DNA of 64,000 nt from Triparma columacea (Eukaryota > Sar > Bolidophyceae > Parmales > Triparmaceae). The stretch covers positions 16,750 to 80,749 of the forward strand of contig BRYA01000122.1 in assembly GCA_030267965.1 (NCBI GenBank), written 5' to 3'. The position numbers and the translations under genes were made by a program. Positions 46,628 to 56,367 of the stretch are shown here, piece by piece. The notes beneath the pieces are model-generated. The model saw only the letters and a program-made list of their open reading frames with translations. It was not told where the DNA came from and did no database searches. Each line of letters begins with the position of its first letter. Position 1 is the stretch's first letter.

Positions 46628-46994
46628 CTTCAAACTTAGGCTTTTTTTGTCTCGGGTGAGCCAGATTTAGGCTTTTTCTGTATTATTCCCATTACCTGGC
46701 ATCCTTGTTCTTTCTGCTCTTCCACTTTACAACAGCAAACTAATTACTGCACCACTGGTAAGTATCGAGGGTCTTCAGGGCTTCATTGCCATTTTGCAGG
46801 CTAAAGTTACGCCCGTGTACCGATTTAATCGCGAAATAATCTCGAAAGGCTAGTTATGTGTTTATCAAGCCAGGTCACCCGATTTAAGTTTGGGCAAGAG
46901 TAGAGATTTTTCCACACAGCGTATTATCGCACCTTGCCCCCTCCTTATCTCCACCCTGTTATTTTCTCACCCCCGTTTCCAGCCCCACAACGCC

Positions 46995-48075
46995 ATGTCG
47001 ACGATTTCCCCCCCTGATTCCAGCGCTGACACCAAGCTCACAAAGTTGCGAGTGAAAGATTTTCCCATTCCTATTCACTCCCACGGGAAGGCGAAGGTTC
47101 GCGTGATGAAGGTGGTCCGCACTCAGGCGAAACACTTCTGCTACGAGTACAGTGTTGACACAATTTTGTATTCCCCCACCTATGAGAGGGTCTTCACCAA
47201 GGTGAGAATGAGAACGGACTAAAAACAAAGAAAAATACGCTGTAGGCGTTACACACACAATAAAGCACCGCGCACACAACAAATTGTTGCTTACACACCC
47301 ACCATTTGATCGCTATCACACTACTCAGGACGACAACACCGACTTGGTCGCGACCGACACCCAGAAGAACACCGTTTACGTCGTCGCGAAGAGGACCAAA
47401 GCGGACACCCCCGAGCAGTTCGCCATCGACCTCGTGAAACACTTCATCTCAGAGTACGAGATCTTGACCGGCGCAGAGGCCGTTGTGAGGCAGACAATAT
47501 GGGAGAGGGCCGTGGTCGACGGCGAGCCCCACGAGCACGGTTGGATCAAGAGGGGCCCTCACACAAATGTTGCCACCGCAAAGTTGGACAGGGAAGGCTC
47601 CGCCCTCACCGTGACAAGCATCCTCAATGCCATGACAATTTTCAAGAGCACTCAGAGCGGGTTCGCAGACTACCTTCAGGACAAGTACACCCTCCTCCCA
47701 CCCTGCGAGGAAAGGTGCCTAAGCACCGAGATGAGTGCGACTTGGACATACTGCTGCGACGTCGGAGGGGGAGATTACGACTTTGCCACTGTCAGGGACG
47801 TGGTGACTCAGAACCTCATCAAGGGAATTTTTGGGCCATCTAAGGGCGGGGTCTTCTCGATTAGCCTGCAGGCGACGATCTATGACGCCGGATGCATGGT
47901 CCTGACCCAGCTCGACGACATCAAGAACATTTCTATCGAGACCCCTAACAAGCACTACCTCCCCTTCCGACAGTTGGACGCCTTGGGGGGAGAGGATGAC
48001 AAATTCGAGGACGACATCTTCGTGCCTACGGACGAGCCCAGCGGCTCCATCCATTGCGTCGTTTCGAGAGAGTAG
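46995..48075 (+). CDS. UOX: Urate oxidase (uricase, EC 1.7.3.3), 317 aa
   Basis: Exons 46995-47201 and 47329-48075, joined in phase 0. The cofactor-free enzyme oxidises urate to 5-hydroxyisourate. Family motifs are present: GKAKVRVMKVVRT near 35, the catalytic Thr in DNTDLVATDTQKNTVYVVAK near 80, an EHGWIKRGPHTN segment near 150, the IFKSTQSGFADYLQDKYTLLP stretch (split here: IFKSTQSGFADY, then KYTLLPPCEERCL), and DIKNISIETPNKHYLPF close to the end. The start at 46995 begins MSTISPPDSS; an upstream in-frame GTG-like extension lacks support. The protein ends CVVSRE, which is not a standard PTS1, unusual because uricases are mostly peroxisomal. It is divergent from XDH, with a transposon between the two genes. 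Confidence 0.96.
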
Positions 48076-48257
48076 AAAACCCCGCGCGTGTGGTTAGTCC
48101 TGTTCTTGTAGTTTATAAAATTAGCAGCATCTTTGACAAAAAAAAACCAAATAGTTATAGCTCGCTTGCGCCTTTCCTCATTCGAACGACCTTCTACTCC
48201 GAGCGTATACAATTGTGAGTGTGTTTTATTCAGAATACCGCTCCTCCTCCTCGCCGC

Positions 48258-50023
48258 CTATAAAATTCTCACCTCAACATCGGCCGCCATATCCTCCTTC
48301 CAAGACTTCATCCTCCAAATCTCCTTGCACTTGTTCAGCCCCTCGCAGAGCTTTTCCTCGGGGTTGAATATCCTCACCCCCTTGCTCGTGTCGCACTCCC
48401 TATCGAACTCCTTGCTAATGGGCTCGTTGTTCCCGTCTGTAACCAGCGTCCCACTGCGCGAGGAGCGGGGCCAGACGAACGGAAGGGGTTGGATTATGGG
48501 CAAGGTTAAGGGGGGGGGGGGGTTTGGGGGGGTTGCGGCGGCTAGATTGAGGTCTTGGCTTTTTGTTCGCCTCTCACCTAACGCTCATGGTGAAAGGGTC
48601 TAGGTTCCTAGTCTGGTGCCAGTAGTTGGCAGGGTAGTAAACCATCATCCCGCTCTCCACCACGTCATCGAAGCAGTCCAAGTCCAGCGCGTTCGGGAAT
48701 TTCTCGTAGTCCGGGTTGAAGGCGTTGATATCCCCCGCCTTGTACATGTTCCGGTCCTGCTCGCTGCTGCAGAGGTGCCACCGCTTCCTCCCCTTCACCT
48801 GCGCCTGGAAGCTGGTGCTCTGCAGGGTGTCCTTGTGGTTGAACATGCCAGCCCCCGTCTGGCCTATCAGGACCATCCTCCAGTGCGTCTTGACGAGGAA
48901 TTCGTCCACCCTGTCCAGGGGAGAGAAGCACGAGGAGATCCACGAGTCGTCGGTCCGGAACATAGGGGGCAAGTCCATCCCGATAAGGCGCAGCCTCTCC
49001 CACTCAGCGGCCCTCACGTTCCACTGTATGTAAGTATTTCTAGAACTGCGTTGGGAGGGGGTTAGTGTATGCGTGGGGGGGGGGCGACAGGCAACGCCTC
49101 TTGTCTCCCTCCCCCCCCTCGCCTGACCCCCAGCCGGGGTTGGAGTCCTCACCTAGCGTCCACGGTATCGTAAAGGCCGTCCGGGTCTTCGAAGTTCTTC
49201 AGCGCGTCCCTGAGGTCGCTGAAGAAGGGGTGAACGCTCTCCTCCTTCATCCCCTGAGGGTAGTAGTCAACCCTGGCGTCACCGAACTCACTCACAAGGC
49301 TGGACTCGGAGAAGGCAGAGATGTCCCAGTGGTCCATGGCCCCAACCAGGATGTAAGGGTGAGCGCCGAGTATAAACTCCGCGACCGTCTCGTTCCCGGG
49401 ATCTAGCAGTGACTCGTACGTGACGACTGGTAGGTTCTTGGTCTTGTGCCTCTGCCCCGTGCTCAAAGGCCTTGGCTCTACGCCCTCAATGAAGCCGTGC
49501 CCCGGGTCGGCCTCCAGCCACTCCGCGTAAAGGTGCACCCACTCGGAGGGGCTGACGAAGGTCTGGAGCTGCTGGACGTTCTTGAGGGCGCGGGAGTAGG
49601 AGGGCGAGAGGTGGAGGGAGGTCAGGAAACGGGTCCCCGCTTTCTTCAGCTCGCCGACTCGCATCTCGGTCACCTGGGGAGGGAGAGGGGGGAAGGGAAG
49701 GAGCACTCAAAAGGGTGAGCGAAAGGTGGAGCTTTTTCGGGGGGGGAAGTGGAAAGAGAAGAAGGAAGACAGGTTGAGCGGGGGGGGGGGGCACTCACTC
49801 CTAAATCGTTCACCCATTTATGATTTGTCGGTTCGTCCCTTACGGCCCCTCGGAAGTACTTAAGACTCCCCTGTAAATCCCCCGATTTCGCAAGTGTTAG
49901 GGCTTGTTTGTGGAGGTCCTCGCCTGAAGTGGTGGAGGAGGTCGAGGATATCAAGATTACGAGAAGGAGGATGAGGAAGAGAGTATTGGACGGAGAAGAC
50001 ATTGGGGCGGGAGGGGTGGACAT
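48258..50023 (-). CDS. Membrane-anchored TPR - JmjC/cupin-8 dioxygenase-like protein, 469 aa
   Basis: Exons 50023-49799, 49673-49153, 49045-48578 and 48453-48258. Residues 8-32 form a hydrophobic signal or anchor (NTLFLILLLVILISST). Residues 38-110 fit two TPR units (ALTLAKSGDLQGSLKYFRGA; FLTSLHLSPSYSRALKN). From about 160 there is a JmjC/cupin-8 fold: GAHPYILVGAMDHWD, then the Fe-binding HxD in MFNHKDTLQSTSF, QVKGRKRWHLCSS and the distal His in VYYPANYWHQT. These are the residues expected of a 2-oxoglutarate/Fe(II) dioxygenase, perhaps a hydroxylase of secreted or ER proteins, by analogy. The 3' end is less sure: a good GTGAG donor precedes the stop at 48258, so another short exon cannot be excluded. 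It is convergent with urate oxidase. Confidence 0.82.
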
Positions 50024-50432
50024 GAGGAAGGAGGCGGTTAATGGTGGGCAAGGGGTGGGGAAGTGAGGAATATGTTGGGAGCAACTGTCGAGAAAGAGAT
50101 GAAGAAAGAATCCGAAGAAGAAAAAGAAGAGAGAAGAGAGAAGGACATTCTGTGGCTCGGGCAGTATTACACTCAGAGTGAATAATCTCTATAAGGACAT
50201 ATATACCATACCATATATACCTTAAGGACATATTAACGCATATCAACGCCAATCAACGCATATCAACGCACATTATAGCATATCAAGGCATATAACACAC
50301 ATCATCTCTTCAGACCATCGACAAGTGAATTTCCTTGTTTCCATTTAAACCCCCCAATAAGCTATATATAGATAAATACAAACACAGCTACCTATACAGC
50401 ATCCCACAATCCACAAACCACCACCACACAAT
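50024..50432. other. Divergent intergenic region with 10-bp repeats
   Basis: 409 bp between the start codons of the JmjC gene and AC19. Between 50222 and 50295, a degenerate 10-nt unit ATATCAACGC occurs about six times in tandem (two exact copies, the rest with 1-3 changes). Flanking it are repeated ATATATACC motifs (about 50197-50220) and a TATATATAGATAAAT box at 50363-50378, about 60 bp upstream of the AC19 start codon, which could be a TATA element. No ORF or RNA gene. Confidence 0.55.
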
Positions 50433-50780
50433 ATGTCAGTAAACACCACAGCCGTAGCACCACGGCCTATCCCTTTAACAATCTTAGGGAACAACCCAGC
50501 CTCAAGAACTTATAGGATTGGTGAAGAGGATCATTCCCTTGGAAATTGCCTTCGTAACATCCTCGTATCAGGGATGGAGGAGGAGGTTGACTTCGCCGGT
50601 TACTCCGTCCCTCACCCCTCCGAGGCCATCCTTCAGATGAGGGTGCAGCTGGCCAAGGGGGCAAAGTGTGAGACCGCAGACGACGCGCTTATGGAGAGCT
50701 GCGACGCGCTCAAGAGTATGTGCGACCACGTTATGGGGACGGTTAAAGGGAGGCACGAGCACGAGGTTAAGATTGAGTAG
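50433..50780 (+). CDS. POLR1D: RNA polymerase I/III subunit AC19 (RPAC2), 115 aa
   Basis: Intron-free. AC19 pairs with AC40 in the core of RNA polymerases I and III, as bacterial alpha subunits pair. The sequence has the family's EEDHSLGNCLRNIL segment followed by VDFAGYSVPHPSEAILQMRVQ, which is the L/RPB11-type dimerisation signature specific to AC19 (GYSxPHPSE). Length is normal. The ATG at 50433 follows CACACAATA and starts a short Ala/Pro-rich head. It is convergent with TAPT1. Confidence 0.95.
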   Translation: MSVNTTAVAPRPIPLTILGNNPASRTYRIGEEDHSLGNCLRNILVSGMEEEVDFAGYSVPHPSEAILQMRVQLAKGAKCETADDALMESCDALKSMCDHVMGTVKGRHEHEVKIE

Positions 50781-50848
50781 ATGTTTATTAGTGGTGTTTT
50801 AGTAGGTGGTGGGATGGTAGAGCCACAGGGAGTAGGCAGATGGAAGAG

Positions 50849-50892
50849 CCGAGGAGTAATGAATGACCCGCCGAGGAGTAATGAATGACCCG
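50849..50892. repeat. 22-bp tandem duplication
   Basis: CCGAGGAGTAATGAATGACC followed by CG is present twice without a gap (50849-50870, 50871-50892), 3' of AC19 and TAPT1. No function is visible. Confidence 0.9.
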
Positions 50893-51036
50893 CCGACCAA
50901 TGAAAAGACAAACGTTGACTTACGAAGGACCACACAAACGCATCATGCTTATTACCACCATTCTATTTACCATCATGCTAGTCTCTATCATGCTTGTCCA
51001 TCATGCTCGCTTACCGTCACACTCATCATCCCCCCC

Positions 51037-53910
51037 CTACCTTATCTCGTCCTTCATGCCGAATCTCTCCAAGTCATGTAGCGCCACCATGCTCTGCCTC
51101 TGCAGCCTCATCCTCTGCGTCGGGCTGTTAGGGCTCCTCTTCTTGTCCAACCCCACGCTGTCCTTGAAGCTTGTCCGACCGGTGTCCAGGAGAGGCATGG
51201 GAGGCGTGGTCTTAGCCTTCACACCATTATCACTACCCCTTCCTTCGTTGTCGTTGCCGCTGTTCCCCAGCAAATCGCCAAACTCGTCAAAGACAATGGG
51301 GCTGTCGAGTATCCTCTCCGCAATGTTCTTCAGGGCCAGGCCCAGCATGATCTTCAGTAGCAGCAGCGTCGCCCCGGCCGCAAGCCCCCCCACCACCAGC
51401 GTTGCTGTCCCAAAGTAGTACGTCGAGTACTTTGTCGCCTCTGCGACCATCCTAACCACGACGCAAGCGAAGGGGATCTGGGCCATGCCCAGCCGCTTGT
51501 TGATGGCGTGGGTGCTCTCGTGTTTCTCCCCCCCCACGAGGTCCCCGCAGAGGATGAGCATGTAGTCGGAGTAGACGGTGGACTTGATCTTGTTGAACTT
51601 GGTTATGAAGGAGTGCTTCACCCAGTCAGAGAACATCTCACCGAACAGGACGATCAGACCGACCTTCAGGAACTGACGGAACGCAGAGCCGGAACCGTCC
51701 TGGCAGAGGTTAAGGAGGAGGATGAGGAGGAGAAAGAGCAGAAGCTTGAACCTAAGAAGGAAGGTGCGGGAGCAAAAAATGGATGGGTTTGAGAATGGGA
51801 GGTGTGCAAGCGGTGCGTGTGGTGGGCGACCCGCCTCGCCTCGCCTCGCCTCTCCACCCTCTCACCTCTCTATGATGTCCGAGCAGGTCAGCTGGAACAG
51901 GTTCTGTTTATCGAACTTCTTGAAAACGCTCGACTTAATCTCCGCAAAGTTCCCGCTCACCAGCAGCGTCAGCAGGCTCTGGTCGTTGCTGTTCAGCGCG
52001 ACGTTCAGCGTCGCGACGTGCAGGTACAGCACCACGCTGTGGAAGCAGATGTACACCATCACGATCATCCCGCTCCCGAGCATCCGCCGACCGGTGGGGC
52101 GGAGCCGGCTGTTCCAGTAGAGGCTGTCCAGAGCGTCCTGCCCGAAGCTGCAGAGGAGGCGGTCGAACACCTCCATTATGGCTACGAGGACGTACAGCTT
52201 TATCATGGCCTGACCGCGGATCCAGTGGTAGAGGATACCCAGGCTGTGAGTGGTGGGGGGAGTGAAGCGGCGACACCACGATAGGTTGGTAAGTTGCAAA
52301 ACCCGCTGCAATCTCGCTTCGCCCCTTCCTCCCTTCGCCCCAAGTAACCCTCACCTGAATCTCTGCAGCACCGAGCACGACACCAGTATCAGCACCCCCC
52401 TGATAAGGTCGTACAGGTTCCTCCTGTGGAACCTCAGGTGCTGGGGGCACGGGGTCGCGTTCCCCGTCGCTTTGTTGAGGAATGTGGTCGCCCCCGCCAC
52501 CACAGAGATGCAGACCTTTATAGGGAGGAAGGTTATAACGTAGAGGAAGCAGTCGACACTGACGAGGAACCCGAAGGCTAGGAGGTGCTCGAGGCGGTGG
52601 GGGACGGAGATGAAGTTGAGGAGGTTGTTCTCGATGGTGGCGATCTGGGCTAGGGTGGCGTTGGTCTGAACGGGGTCGTTGTAGATGTTCGACTTCACGT
52701 AGTCGACGATCGTTACGGGGCGGAGGGAGGGGGAGAGGGAGAGGAGGGAGGGGGTGGAGAGCTGGGGGGGGATCCTGGCTTTCAGGGTGGAGGTGGAGGT
52801 CGTGGCATGGTGGGTGGTTGGGGCAGCAGTTGATTGGGGGGTGCTTACTATGGAGGGGGGCCGGAGGAGAGGGGTGGAGGAGGATGGGAAGGAGGGGGAG
52901 GAGGAGGAAGTGGGCCCGGTGGGACGGGTAGCCGACGAAGTTAAGTCACCGGAGCTTAAAAGGTTCAGAATAGGGCCCGAAGGTGAGGTTGCCATGGTAC
53001 TGCTGGGATTGGTGGAGGAGCTGTGCTTCCGCCTTCTCAGCCCCTCAACGACCTCCGGACTGAACGCCCTGAACTCTACGGAGTCCGACGACGACGCAAG
53101 GCTCACACTCTGCCGAATTGAGGCCAACTTGGGGCGCTGGTGGTTTGGGTGGATTGGAATTGCAGGTGACATCTTCAGTATAGACGAAGTGGTGCTTGCA
53201 TTGTTGTTGTTTTTGTTATTGTTGTTATCTTTGGAGGAGGAGAGGGAGGAGGTTTGAGCGGTCCCTGCGGCAGAGTCAGAGTCTGGCGCCCCATAGACTG
53301 GCTGCCCGCGTTCTAGGTTGCCCCTCTTCTTGGCCGCAGCCTTCTTCTTCTTCTTCTTCTTCTTGACTGGAAAAGGGGCAGAGTCCGAGTCTGAGTCTGA
53401 GTCGTCCATCGCTAGTAGGTCCATACTATTTGCCTTGTCGTTGGCGGCGTTGGCACGATAAGTCGGAGGAGGCATAGTAGAGGTCGTGGCTGTATTGGCT
53501 TCCTTCTCTGCATCTCCCCATCTCTTCAACAGATTGTTTGCCATAATGTCACTGCCATTCTTGTTGTTCCCGTTGTTGTTAGATTTCTCGTTTTCACTAT
53601 TGTCGTCGTTACTGTTTCTGCTAATATTGTCGTTGCTATTTTTGCTGCCACTGCTCCCTCCAACATGTTTCCAGCCTCCCGATCCTAGTGGGGGTTCATA
53701 TTCTCCACCTTCCCATACGCTATCCACTACATCAGATCCATCTTTATCATTAATCGTTAATCGTTCACTACTAGCTGCACAATTCTCCCTCTCAGTGTGC
53801 AGGCTTGGCACCTCCCCACTTCCTCGATGATGAGAGTTCCCTGATTTAGCTGCCTGAAGCTTCTCCAAGCTTCTCTCCATCTCAGCCATTCTCTCAAGGA
53901 GCTTTTCCAT
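51037..53910 (-). CDS. TAPT1: TAPT1/DUF747 family multi-pass membrane protein, 882 aa
   Basis: Exons 53910-52355, 52243-51866 and 51751-51037; both junctions split an Arg or Ser codon and keep frame. The first 400 residues are Ser/Asn/Pro-rich and disordered, with an Asp/Ser run next to a run of nine Lys. The conserved core then matches TAPT1 closely: LEHLLAFGFLVSVDCFLYVI, LYHWIRGQAMIKLYVLV, EVFDRLLCSFGQDALDSLYW, TLNVALNSNDQSLLTLLVS, FAEIKSSVFKKFDKQNLFQL, DIIERF and WVKHSFITKFNKI. Exon 3 starts with a hydrophobic helix (FKLLLFLLLILLLNLC), and two further membrane segments follow. Known TAPT1 proteins are ER or Golgi proteins linked to ciliogenesis in vertebrates and to pollen tube guidance in plants; the exact activity is unknown. 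Confidence 0.93.
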
Positions 53911-53945
53911 CCTATGCTCGAGTGATTACTAAATTGACGAGCTGA

Positions 53946-56256
53946 ATGTCGCAAAATGGGAAAGCAGAGGAAAGACCTCAAATTTGCAGACTCTCAAGTC
54001 CAGACCGGGACCTTCGACCCCCAACTTGTTCCAACGATCCCATTCTCGTTATGGGAGGCATGGACATGAGTGTCTCTTCTACAAACTCAAAGAAGAGCAA
54101 GAAGACCCTTTCGACTCGGGCCCAGTCCGTCGAGGTGAGTAATTTCGTCAGTGGTCCCATTGGGAGTTATAAATTAACCTAACCCACCCTACCCCCTCGG
54201 GTCCAACCTTGCTCCTCTTCTTCCCCCCCTCTCCCCCCCCTCGCCCCCCCCCCCCCCTGTTCACCCCCCCCCACCCCCCTCTCCCCTCCCCGACCCCCTA
54301 ACAGGAGATATTTGGTCAAGTAAGCGATGTTGTTGCATCAACGATCGCCCCCCCTCCTCCCCGAGTGGTCCTGACCCCCAGGTCCGCCGAAGCCTGCCTG
54401 AAGCACGGTGTGAACCCCGAGGTCCTCCGCATTCGCGACCTTGACTCCTTCTGGGAGGTCGGGATCGAGCCGGAAATCCAGAGGATGAGGCACGAGGTCT
54501 ACAGCAACCGAAGGCATGAGATGATGAAGATTGTGAGGTCGGAGAGGAAGAGGCTCCTCAACGTAGAGGAGGCTGCGAAGGAGAGGGGGGGAGGGGCAAC
54601 TCTTACCCCGGCGCAGCTGCTGGCGCAGCAGCAGAAGCAGAACTCCACCCTGGTGGAGATTGAGGAGAGGAGGCTGGCCAAGATGAGGAGGCGCCAGGAG
54701 AAGGAGCTGGAGCAGATGCTGCAGTTCGAGGTTAAGATGGGCGAAATTCAGGACGAGATGAAAAGGAAAGCCGACAAGGAGAAGAGGGCGGAGGAGAAGA
54801 GGATCCGCGACAAGGAGAAGCGCCAGCGCCAAATGGCGGAAGAGGTGAGTGAAAAATGAAAATGGACGAGGAACGGATGAGAACAAGAGTTCTCGCTTAC
54901 TAACTGACGCGTCTCCCCACTCGCAGCGCCGGATCCGAGAGCTCCGTCGGAAAGCGGAGGAGGATGCTGAGGAGGAGAGGCAGCAGGCCATGGCGGAGGA
55001 AATGTTCCAGAGGGACATGAAGATCCTCGCTGAGAAAAAGAAGCAGGACAGGAAGAACCGCATCCAGGCCCGCATCAGTGACGAAGAGCGAGCTCGAAAG
55101 CAGGAGGAGCACCGGCTCCAGACCGCGCGCCTTTTCAAGCAGCAGCAGCAGCGCCTCAAGGCCTCGGCGGACGAGCGCGCGAGGAAGGAGAAGATTAGGA
55201 TGGACAAGGTCAAGGCAAAGAGGGACGCGGACGTGGCCAGGTACAGCCAGCGGAGGAAGGAGATCGAGACGCGCATCCTCAAGAATCTGGAGATGGCGAA
55301 GGTGAGAAATTTGCCAAAAAATCAAGATGAAAGCAACACAAGGATGCCAACTATCATATGCACACAATCCACTTGCTTCTCGTTGCGCCCCCTGTCGCAC
55401 AACCCCTCTAACTCATCAACACACCCCTTTCCACGACCCGCTTCGCTCGTCGCTTTGCTTGTCGCAGCACCGCGAGGAGAAGAGGAAGGTCGATTTCTTC
55501 CAGAAGAAGGACTACCACGAGCGCTTGCGCGGCCAGGCCCTGGCTGAACAGGCTAAACAGAGAGAGCGCAAGAACCGCGAGTCTTTCATGATGGAGCAGA
55601 AGCGCCAGCTGGCACTCCAGGCCGTGAGGGAGCACGAGGACAATGTGAGAGAAGCGACACTGCAGAAGTTCGAGAACGACGCCAAGTTCGTGGAGCAGCT
55701 CAATGAGGTTCGTGGCAAAGAGCACGCCATCATGAAGGAGAGGGAGAATCTCAAGAAGCAGCTCAAGCAGGAGAACGTCGAAAGGATAAGGAGGATAAAT
55801 GAGTACAAGAGGCTCGAAACCCTCAGAAAGATCAACGAGGGAGACAGGAGAACAGATGAGATGATGAAGAGGAAGGAGGACATTATCACGCAGAGGCGTC
55901 TGGCGGGGTTAAAGACAAAGATGCAGAAAGACCAAATAATGGAGGTCCTTGAGAGCAGCAGGGCGAACGGAAGCAGGGCAATCAAAATGCTTACACAGGT
56001 CCTCAGCTCGGACGGTGGAAACAGCGGAAAGAAGAAGAAGAAGAAGAAGAAGAAGCATGGAGGGTCACCGCAGAGGTCCACCTCCGCAGGGGACGGCATG
56101 GGGGGCGGCATGGAGGCCTCAGAGACCCTCGGCCCCCCACCCGACGCCCCCTCCCTCCAAGCAAGGCTTGCCCAGACCACGGACGACCAGCAGATGCCCT
56201 ACGTCTCGCCGTACGAGGACGAGATGATGCCCAAGGGAGAAACGGTTACTTTTTAA
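53946..56256 (+). CDS. Charged coiled-coil protein, possible axonemal component, 630 aa
   Basis: Exons 53946-54134, 54305-54844, 54927-55301 and 55468-56256, all joined in phase 0. The start codon is only 35 bp from that of the divergent TAPT1 gene; a later in-frame ATG at 54051 is an alternative. After a short Ser/Lys-rich head there is a compact segment, TPRSAEACLKHGVNPEVLR then IRDLDSFWEVGI, that recalls the 'SLEAC...G..P..L' motif of some coiled-coil ciliary proteins. Residues about 110-520 are an almost continuous Glu/Arg/Lys/Gln coiled coil. The tail holds a run of nine Lys and a Pro-rich end. Family not firmly recognised; a cytoskeletal or ciliary role is inferred only from composition and that motif. 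Confidence 0.75.
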
Positions 56257-56367
56257 GGTGCCCGCTTATCCTTCACCCACCTGTAGCTTATATCGGATTA
56301 TTTGAAGAAAAGAATTCTATCGTCATAAAAAACCATCGCCTCTTTCGCACAACAACATTCCCTTAGT

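Larger units (their letters stand above)
45943..46690. mobile_element. Non-autonomous Mutator-like (MULE/MITE) element, 748 bp
   Basis: The left end (45943-46003) and the reverse complement of the right end (46631-46690) match at 58 of 61 positions, with one 1-base indel and two substitutions; both start GGGAATAATACAGA. A perfect direct repeat, ATTACCTGGC, abuts both ends at 45933-45942 and 46691-46700. Long terminal inverted repeats with a 9-11 bp target duplication are typical of the Mutator superfamily. The interior has no transposase frame, only a palindrome and a tandem duplication, so it depends on a transposase from elsewhere. It lies between the divergent XDH and urate oxidase start codons. 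Confidence 0.88.

Noticed and set aside
13563..48075. Purine genes as a bacterial operon or contaminant
   Set aside because: The genes lie on both strands, most have spliceosomal introns of the same type as neighbouring genes, and they are mixed with ORC2, BBS8 and PRP38.
54338..55282. 314-codon minus-strand frame rich in Leu, Ser and Arg
   Set aside because: Antisense shadow of the coiled-coil gene, whose exons have clean splice sites and codon bias.
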